A stretch of 64,000 bases of DNA, from assembly GCA_965267535.1 (NCBI GenBank), contig OZ254082.1, forward strand, positions 3,658,001 to 3,722,000, written 5' to 3'. The position numbers were made by a program, and so were the translations under genes. The notes under the pieces are model-generated. The model worked only from the letters and a program-made list of their open reading frames with translations. It ran no database searches and was not told the DNA's origin. Source of the DNA: CAXBNB01 sp965267535 (lineage in GTDB: Bacteria; Bacteroidota; Bacteroidia; Cytophagales; Cyclobacteriaceae). Shown one piece after another: positions 22,501-31,500 of this stretch (positions are counted from its first letter, which is position 1; each line of letters opens with the position of its first letter).

Positions 22501-25500
22501 TCTACATCAAGATCACCATTGATTAAAACGTTAATCGGTTGATGCTCTCTTGTGTCACCAAGGGCATTAAAGTCACCCACGAACCCAACAGGACTAGCTG
22601 TGTCCATATCAAAGTCATTCTGGAATCCATGAGGGCCGGCATTATCTGTAGCGGTTCCATCCACCAGGCTATAGGCTACAGAATAACCTCCTGTAATCTC
22701 CACCTCTTTATCTGCTTCTACCGTAAATCCATAATCAATAGTGCTTGAGTTAGGTTCTGTAACGTCTGAAACATCTGCAGATATAGAGAGCATCGCCTGA
22801 TCATTGTCAGAAATTTCTCCTTTTCTGGTATCCTGAGTTCCATCGATTACTATATCTCTTCCTGTGAAAGAAGACATAGCTTCTACGATAGTTACGTCAA
22901 ACTCCTGAGTAAGCTCAACCACTTCATCATTTACAATTGTTACTTCCGTAGGTGAGCTTGTAGTACTGCTTCCTGAAACAATCGTAAAATTACTGTTTAC
23001 TGTCACATAATCATCGTGACCAACATCAGTGCCGTCGTTAGAAGCATTTGCGTCAGGATCTGGAGTACTTCCGTCCATCGTAGAGAAATTGATAACAATA
23101 TCTTTATCTACCAATACATCCCCTTGTGCAGGATCGAACTTCACTACAAACTGTGATTTAGTTGTCAATGCATCTTCTTCATTAACCCCCACAGCATCCG
23201 CTTCAATAATGATCACTGCATTGTCTTCATTGGCTATGGTTGTAACGATGTTGTTATCGCCGGCATCACCGCTAATAACCACATTCTGATACCCCTTAGC
23301 AGCTGCTGTAGCTGCAGTAAATCTTATTTCAGAAATAAACTCTTCATCAGCCTCTACTACATCATCACCGTTTACTGTAACCGTGAATGTATACGTAGTA
23401 GAAGTAGACGAACTTACATCACTGATCGTACCAAAAGCACCTACATAGTCAAGATCATAATCATCATCTCCTACAGCAGCTCCGGTAATTTCTTCAGTAG
23501 CAGCACGCATGTTGTCTGCAAAGTCAGATACCAGGTATTCAATATCTATCGGATTTTCCAGGTGTTTGTCTATTGACAAAGTAAACACTACATCATCCGT
23601 AGCTGTACCATCTGGTTCATCAAGCGTATTCGTCATTCCTGCCAGATCAGATGCAATAGAGATAGTGGCCGTATTAGCCTCAATTACAGTAGTATTTACC
23701 GTATTGCTAGATCCAGAAATTGTAACCGGTGTAGCATTAAGTGTGTTTCCTACCCAATCAGCATCAAAAGCATTCAAAGTAAGATCAAATGATTCATCCG
23801 GCTCTACTGTATTAGGATCAGATATCCATGTAAATGTATAGGTCTCTTGTAATGATCCCAGTGGAGTGAATGTGATAGTAGCTGTATTTGCAGCAGCTCC
23901 TGTATTGTCAAAGTTCAGTGTCAGATCGTAATCCGACCCATCCATTTCAAAATCATCATTCATACCCGAGTCAGTAGTACCAAACAATATTTCTACTGTT
24001 ACTGTATTACTCACAGGGTTTGATATATCAATGCTGTAGCCGTGTGATAGTGCTGTTTCCAACTCATTCACATCAGTCACAGATGTAAAGCTAAATTCTA
24101 AATCGTCATTGTTATAAATAGTTCCCGTACCTTCATCATCTCCGGTATTAGCGGTGATGTCGATAGACGCATCTCTGCTATCACCAAACATATCATAAGA
24201 ATCCAGGGTAACTACCAAAGATTCGTCAGCTTCCACCAATTCTTTTCCTCCTACCAAATCGTTTACTGTAGCGATCGATAGCGAAGCTGTCTCAGCAGAA
24301 ATATTATCTCCGTCTATGTCGAATGTAATGGAACCTGCATTTACATCATCTATATCAATAGATGTGTTGATAGGATCAGAAGCTCCTCCGGCAATAGAGT
24401 AATTTACTGCCAGGTCAGCAACTCCCGCTCCCGTAATATCAATACGTGCAGGATTACCCGCTCCATCTTTTATTGCCACCGTGTAGTTCAATGCATCACC
24501 TTCATCAGCAGTAATGTCATCGTTGATTTCGAAATAAGCATCGTCATCGTTATCGATTATACCAGTGGCTGTATTTGTCATACCAATAGTAGCATCTCTA
24601 CCATCAGCAAATACAGCGGCATCTACACTTTCGATAGTTATTTCGAAGTATTCGCTCAACTCTACAATGTTATCATCAGTAATGGTAACAGTAATAGTTT
24701 GCGAATCAGTAGAGTTAGCATCGAAAGTAACCTTCGTCATAGAGGCCACCATATCATCGTTTACAAACGTAAGGTCGTCTGTATAATCAAAAGCACCTCC
24801 ATCGGTTGAGGAGTTTCCGGCACTACCCGCTATCGAGAACGTTACTTCATAAGAAGCATCTACCTCTAAAGATGAATTCACCAGGAATTCAAGTGTAGCG
24901 GATCCATCTCCTTCGTTTACATTGTTTACTAAAGGTTCAGAAATAGTGATAACTGTGTTATCGTCATTTAGTATCGTTATGGTAGAATTATCATTACTAC
25001 CATCAATAGTAGCGTTATTTCCGTCAACATCATTTAAGTAGTTCGTGTCGGAAATAGAAAGGCTGCTGGCTATCAGATTTACACTCTCATCTCTTTCCAC
25101 CACAGTATCAGAACCTGGCGTAACAACATCTACAGTAAGAGTAGTCTCTCCTGCAGGAATTGTTACCGTCATAGCGTAAGTATAGTCGTCATTCAATGTA
25201 GCAGGAATAGCTGCAGGAGCATCCAAAGCAACAAGTACATCCAAATCCAGGTCAATCGGATTTGACAGTGTGTATGTAAGGGCCATTGGACCGTCATCTT
25301 CATTCCCGCTGTTGAATGATGATACCGTTAATACAGTAGCGTCATCGTTTTGGATTTCTGAAGTAATTTCAAGGTCATCTGCATCTCCGGCAGTTGGTGT
25401 GTTTCCATTAGAGAAAACTACATCCCTGCTCAACTCAGGTCCGTCAGAATCTATCAACGCAATATCAACAATCTCATCTGCCTCCAGCATATTGTCGCCG

Positions 25501-28500
25501 GTTATTGTCATGCTGAAAGTGTACGTTGCATCATTGGTTCTTACCATAGTCAGTGTACCGGAATTATCAGCTATATAATCTCCGTCACCTATGGTCAGAG
25601 GGTTAGCATCGTCTTCCTCTGCCGTGTTATCAGTAATTGTCCAATCAATGGACAAGTCTGTATCAATGTCTTTATCTATTGTTACTGAATACGTTACAAC
25701 CTGACTTGAAGCATTAGCTCCTTCAACATATACGCCTCCTGCAAGTGTCTGAGTCATGCTAATTACAGCATAATCTGTCTCAAGTACAGTAATTGTAATT
25801 TCGTCTTTCGTAGCATCAATCGTCAATGGATCTGCAGCAGCACTTGGAGTAATATTGTCATAAACAGCTGTAAGTGAGGCTGTAAAGGCCTCACCTGCAT
25901 TGTTTTCAACTAACTCATCGTCATTGAAAGTAAATGAAACATCTACTGTTTCACTACCCGCTGAAAATGTTACACTCATGGTGTAAGTACCGGCTCCTGC
26001 ATCAAAGGTTATATTACCTAGAGGCACTGTCACTCCCTCGATAGCAAAAGCTGTTGAAGGAGTAAAGTCTGCACCACTTCCACTGAAGTTGGTGCTCGTC
26101 ATCGCACTCAGGTCGAAAGTAACATCTACAGTTACATCTTCATCTACTGAAGTAAGGTCTCCTGTACCAGCATCTCTCAATTCGATGGTATAATCCACTG
26201 TAGTGGTGGCATCTTTAGATCCGCTATCCGTATTCTTTCCTATACCTTCTTCGTTGATTTCACTTGGTTCGGAAGTCACAATAGAGAACTTCGCTGTATC
26301 GTCATTATCTACGCTTGTGCTGGTAGTAGAAGTATTGGCAGTGATGTCTGCATCACGCCCTCCTGAATTTTGTTCGTTCCCAATTGTCAGCACCAATGCT
26401 TCATCCGTTTCTATTATAAAATCTTCATCAATCGGAATAGTGATTGTTTGCGATGCAGCCTGTACTGCCATTGGCGCTGATAATGCAGCGGCTGTGCTAC
26501 CATGATATGCACTAAACGTAATAGGTGATGCAGTTCCCGCACTGTAATCAGCTCCATCCAACTCAGTAGATGCATCAATTGTGTATGGCACATCTATGTC
26601 TACATCTACAGGGTGAGATAGTGTTACGGTATAGGTAACTTCCGTATTATCTCCTGCCACATCTCCTTCGTTCAGGTTAGTATCGTCAGCAGCTATAGTT
26701 ATAGTAGCAGTATCGTCATTTTCTATAAAACCGTAATCCTTCATGCTTGGCTCTTTCAAAGCTCCAAACTCGAACATACGACCATTTTCTGCTACAAAAG
26801 TTCCTGCCACATTTGTTACATTATCAAATATGGTATTGTCAATATCTAAGTGATTGGAAAGAATTACAAACTCCTCAGTAAGCTCTACGATTTGCTCATT
26901 TACAAAAGTTACATCTGTAGTCTGCGCCTCTAAAGCTGTTCCGGCAAACGATACTGTGCCTGAGTTAGCCGTAAGGTCATCGTCAACTTCAGCAGCATCG
27001 TGAGTTGTATCCGTTCCGGATATGCTGTAGGTTACATCAAATGAAGCATCCACAGCTAAACTAGATGTAAACTCATATACCAGAGGCACATCGTCTTCCG
27101 AATTGGTATCATCGCCAGCCAGTGCTTCTAACCTCAATACTGTAATGTCATTATTGTTGATTGTTACAGTAGCATCATCAGCGTTTGTATCGATACTCAC
27201 ATCATTATCTCCTGTAGTATAAGACGTGTATGCAGTTGGCGTCATCGCCATAGCATCGTCTACTACACTTATAGAACCCACTGTAATGGTAAAATCTTCA
27301 TGCCTCTCTACAATCTCATCTCCTACAATGGTCACATTAAAGGTCTGAGTTGTACTTCCTGCCGAGATAACAACTTCATCATCAAATGTAAAATCCAAAC
27401 CATCACCAGAAACCAGGTTTGCGATAGTAGTAGAATTTATACCCACTATCAGGTCATTGTCAATGGTCTGTACAGAAGGGCTATTAACACCTACTAACTT
27501 CACTGACATAGTATGTGTGAAGTCTGAATCGGTTTCTGTTATTGTATTGGTATCAGCTGTAGCACCTGCATCTGCAAATATTCTCACCTCAACCTGATCG
27601 TCGTTGATGATCGTATAGGTACGACTTGCGTTTGCACCAATACTAACATCTGACCGCTCTTCTACTCCTGTTCCTCTGTTGAGATTTGAGATTGCAAAAT
27701 CGAAATCTTCATCTCGTTCAACTACATTGTCATTGGTAACGGTAAAAGCAACCGACTTATCGGCAGTATCTCCTGCCGTCCAGGTAATGGTACCTGTTTG
27801 CCCGGAAACTCCCGCATAGTCCACGTTGTATGTAGCTAAACCATTATCAACAAAAGCATAATCCACTGATACATCAATATCAATTTCTTTAGAAAGTGTT
27901 AAAGTATAACTTTTAGCAGTATTGGTTTCGCTATCATCGGCTAGTGCAGAAACTTCTATTTCCGCAACATCGTCGTTTACTATTGTTATGATCGAAAATA
28001 TACCCGTACCATTTGGCGATACTGTTACTGTAGCACCATCGGTTGGATCTGCATCAAAAACAACAGCATCAGCCCCGTCAATTTTATAAGGAACTGTGCC
28101 TCCAGCTATTAAGAAAGGATTGATTTTGAAAGTTTCATCCCTTTCTACCACATCATCGTCAACAAAATTGACCGTAATCGTTTTAGAGTTTCCTTCCACA
28201 CCACCAAGGCGGATAGACTGGATTCCCGTATCTACAAAATCTTGTGTAGCTATGGCACTTCCTGGCTCACCAGGTAAGGTTGGCACATCGCCAGCATTTA
28301 ATTGCCATTGCACCTGAAAATCTTCTTCTACCTCTCCTACCATAGTCACAACTACAGTTACCGAATTGGCCGCCAAATTGGCTCCACCTTCACTTTCGTC
28401 AAAAGATTTTGTAGCATCAATAGAAATACTTGCTATATCATCATTTTCTATTGTACCCAGGGCAGTCTCTACCACTCCTTCGGCAAATACTACATCCATA

Positions 28501-31500
28501 TCACTTATGGCGCTGTAGAGTACATTACTTGAATTCCTTATAATTGAACTGATTACATTAAGCTCTTCATCATCTTCTACCACATCATCGGGAATCATCG
28601 TAACCGTTATTGTAGTCGTCGTTTGCCCTGCGGCAAATTGTACCTGGAAGTTTAGATCATTAAAATCATCCCCTCCATCGGTTGCTTCATTGATAACTTC
28701 CCCTGTAGAGTTTTCAAATTTCACCAGTTCATCTACCGGCGTACTCATAGTCACGTTGAATACAAGAGAACCAGTATCTTCATCTGCAGAAGCATCACTT
28801 ACTGAAATAACAGCCTGATCTTCATCATCAATAGTTTTAGTAGCAGCTGCGTTGAGTATGGTGGGTGTACCAGCCATTACAGAAGGGTTGGATATCGTCA
28901 TTACCAAATCTTCATCACCCTCAACAAGATTATCATTTATTGGCTCGAAGGTTAATGACATGGTGGCAACTCCACTGGTAAAATTAATGGTACCTGTAAG
29001 TTGATTTACTGTTGCTCCATCATTAGTTAGAATATTTTCAATATCCGTAAGGTTAGCCGCTTCTCCAGATAACACATAGTCTACTGAAGCACTCTGAGCT
29101 ATGTCACCTGTTCGTATAACAGTAAATGTTCTGGACATAGAAACAGCATCATTTTCCGATATTGTTGTTGTGCCATCTAAATAGAACCCTTCATCTTCAA
29201 ATTCATTGAGTGTCGGGTAAGATTGCGGAACTAATGCCCATGTCGTTCTACTCCATCCTGCACTGATAAATGTCTCTGGCACTTTGAAATTAGCATCTGA
29301 TAACGCAGTACCTACAGAGTTATCAGTTTCTGTATCAATAAAGAAACAGTTGGCATCTACTACTTGTCCAGCTCCACTGGTTTCAGAACCAGCAAAACCA
29401 CCAACGTTAGATGCTCCGTTAACCGTAGCATTTGCGTAAGCGTTAGTAATGCTATTAGCTCCACCAGAACCATCAACAAGACCAGCAACTCCTCCGACAT
29501 TAGAAGAAGAGCCAGCATTTACAGCTCCTGAAAAATATGCATTTACTATCGTACTTCCGTTAATAGCACTACCTACTAAACCACCAAAATTGCTTCCAGC
29601 TCCTGTTTCATTTACATTGGAGTTGGTAACCTGACTAACACTAATAGTACTGTTGTCCAATATCCCTATTAGAGTACCTACATTGTTTAAACCGTTCACT
29701 GTACTACCGTCAACAGAGCAATTGGTCAACGTATTGTTGGCATTTCGCATTGTTCCAGCGATGAGTCCTACTCCGTCAGTACCATTTACTGTAAGCCCAC
29801 TTATTGTCAAGTTTTGAATAGTAGCATCATCTACAACACCGAAAATCCCCGTGTTTGTTGTTCCTGTGATAGATCCACTGATGGTAAAACCTGCACCATT
29901 GAGTGTTCCTGTAAAAGGAGTACCTGCATCTCCTATAGGGGTAAACGACGAAAGCGTAACATTTGAAGCTAACTCGTAAAACCCATTTAATCCTCCTGAG
30001 ATACCCTCAAGACTTACTTCGCTGTTTATGATGTAAGGATTACCCTCCGTACCATTTCCTGAAGCAAAAGGAAGGTTAACCGTATGCGGCGTAGCAGAAG
30101 TATATGCCGTAGCAACATTTCCCGCCACATCCGTAACATCCGTACCGCCTTTCAGGTCAAGACGCAATGTTCCGGTACTACCGGATAATTGATCAACAAT
30201 AACGGTTACTGTAGTACCTGAGTTGGCACTTACAGAAGCAATATTGCCAGTTATTCCTCCTGTGGCTGTTAGTTCAAAGTCATCTGTCGAGATATTATCT
30301 ACATGACCATCAAAATTAACAGTCCACTCTATGGATATAGCCCCCTCATCTGTTGTCTCTGACATGCTCGTTACAAATGGGAGTACAGTATCTTTAATTT
30401 CTGTATCGGTGGCTGTGTGGGTATTACCTGCCGGGTCTGTCATGGTAACAGATACAGTAATAGTGCCATCTCCAAGCCCTGAAATATCCTGCGTATTGCC
30501 GGTGAGTAAATTACCACTCGAACCAAGTATTCTCTGTGTTCCGGCGATGGGTCCTGCAGGAGATCCGGTTGATGTAAAAGAAAAATCCACAGTACTATTC
30601 TCATCAACGGCTTCACCATCTACTATTACTGGTATTGCTGTCAAAGTTGAACTAGCATTAATAGGAGACCCGGTTCCATCGTTATCGGTAGAAGACCCGT
30701 TCAGGGTAATATCATTGATTATAGGTTTTACATTATCTATAATATAAGTCTCCGGTGTACCTTGAAAAGTCTGGGTCATGGCATTACCTGCCAGGTCCTC
30801 CACGTTGGCCGGAGTTACAGTAATGCCTAAGGTAGTACTGTTTTGCGATCCATAACCATTTACCGTAATAGTGGCTGTATTTCCACTCACTACTTCATTG
30901 CTTACTGTACCAATTGATGAAGTGAATGCATTGCCATTAAAAGAAACGTCTTCACTAAACACTACCTCGAAATCTACACTGCTCTCCGTAGTGATTTGAT
31001 CCGTTGGATTGTCCCTGGATATACTCAATATGGTAGGAGGATCAGAGTCCGGGCCTAGAATAGAATAGCTAAATTTCATATCGCCGTTTGGATCCGGTGA
31101 ATTGTTGTTGAGATAAATGCTACCCGACTCATACAAATTACCTATTTCAAATTGTAGTGGTACATTTGCAGTACCTTCGGATTCGATTATTACAGAATAT
31201 GAAGTTGATGCAGTTAAAGCTATTTCTTGCCCGGAAAAGTCAAAACTCATGGGATCTCCTGCACTCAGCCCTGTACTGTTCACACCTGTCACTTGTCCTA
31301 ATTGTGTACCAGCAGTCCCTGAAGTGCCCGTATATAATGTGGCTTTGAAAGTACCTGGGGTTCCACTTGCATGAATATGTACCGTAAAGGCGCCAAAAAA
31401 ACCATCCGCGCAGGCTTGAAATGACTGTCCTGTGTAATTCGAACTGTTACAAGAGAAATAATTAACACCCTCCGTTTGTGTCTCACTACAAGGAGCAGTA

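Noticed and set aside
8470..29190. Regularly spaced short repeats rich in tcatcatc, CRISPR-like at first sight
   Set aside because: The spacing is about 350 bp and follows the codons for Asp-Asp in Calx-beta linkers within an intact coding frame; there are no 30-bp direct repeats with unique spacers.
8317..30747. Many plus-strand open frames of 60-190 codons under the giant adhesin gene
   Set aside because: They are low-complexity Ser/Val/Thr-rich or Tyr/Cys-rich translations of the antisense of Asp/Thr-rich repeats, with no independent motif or leader.
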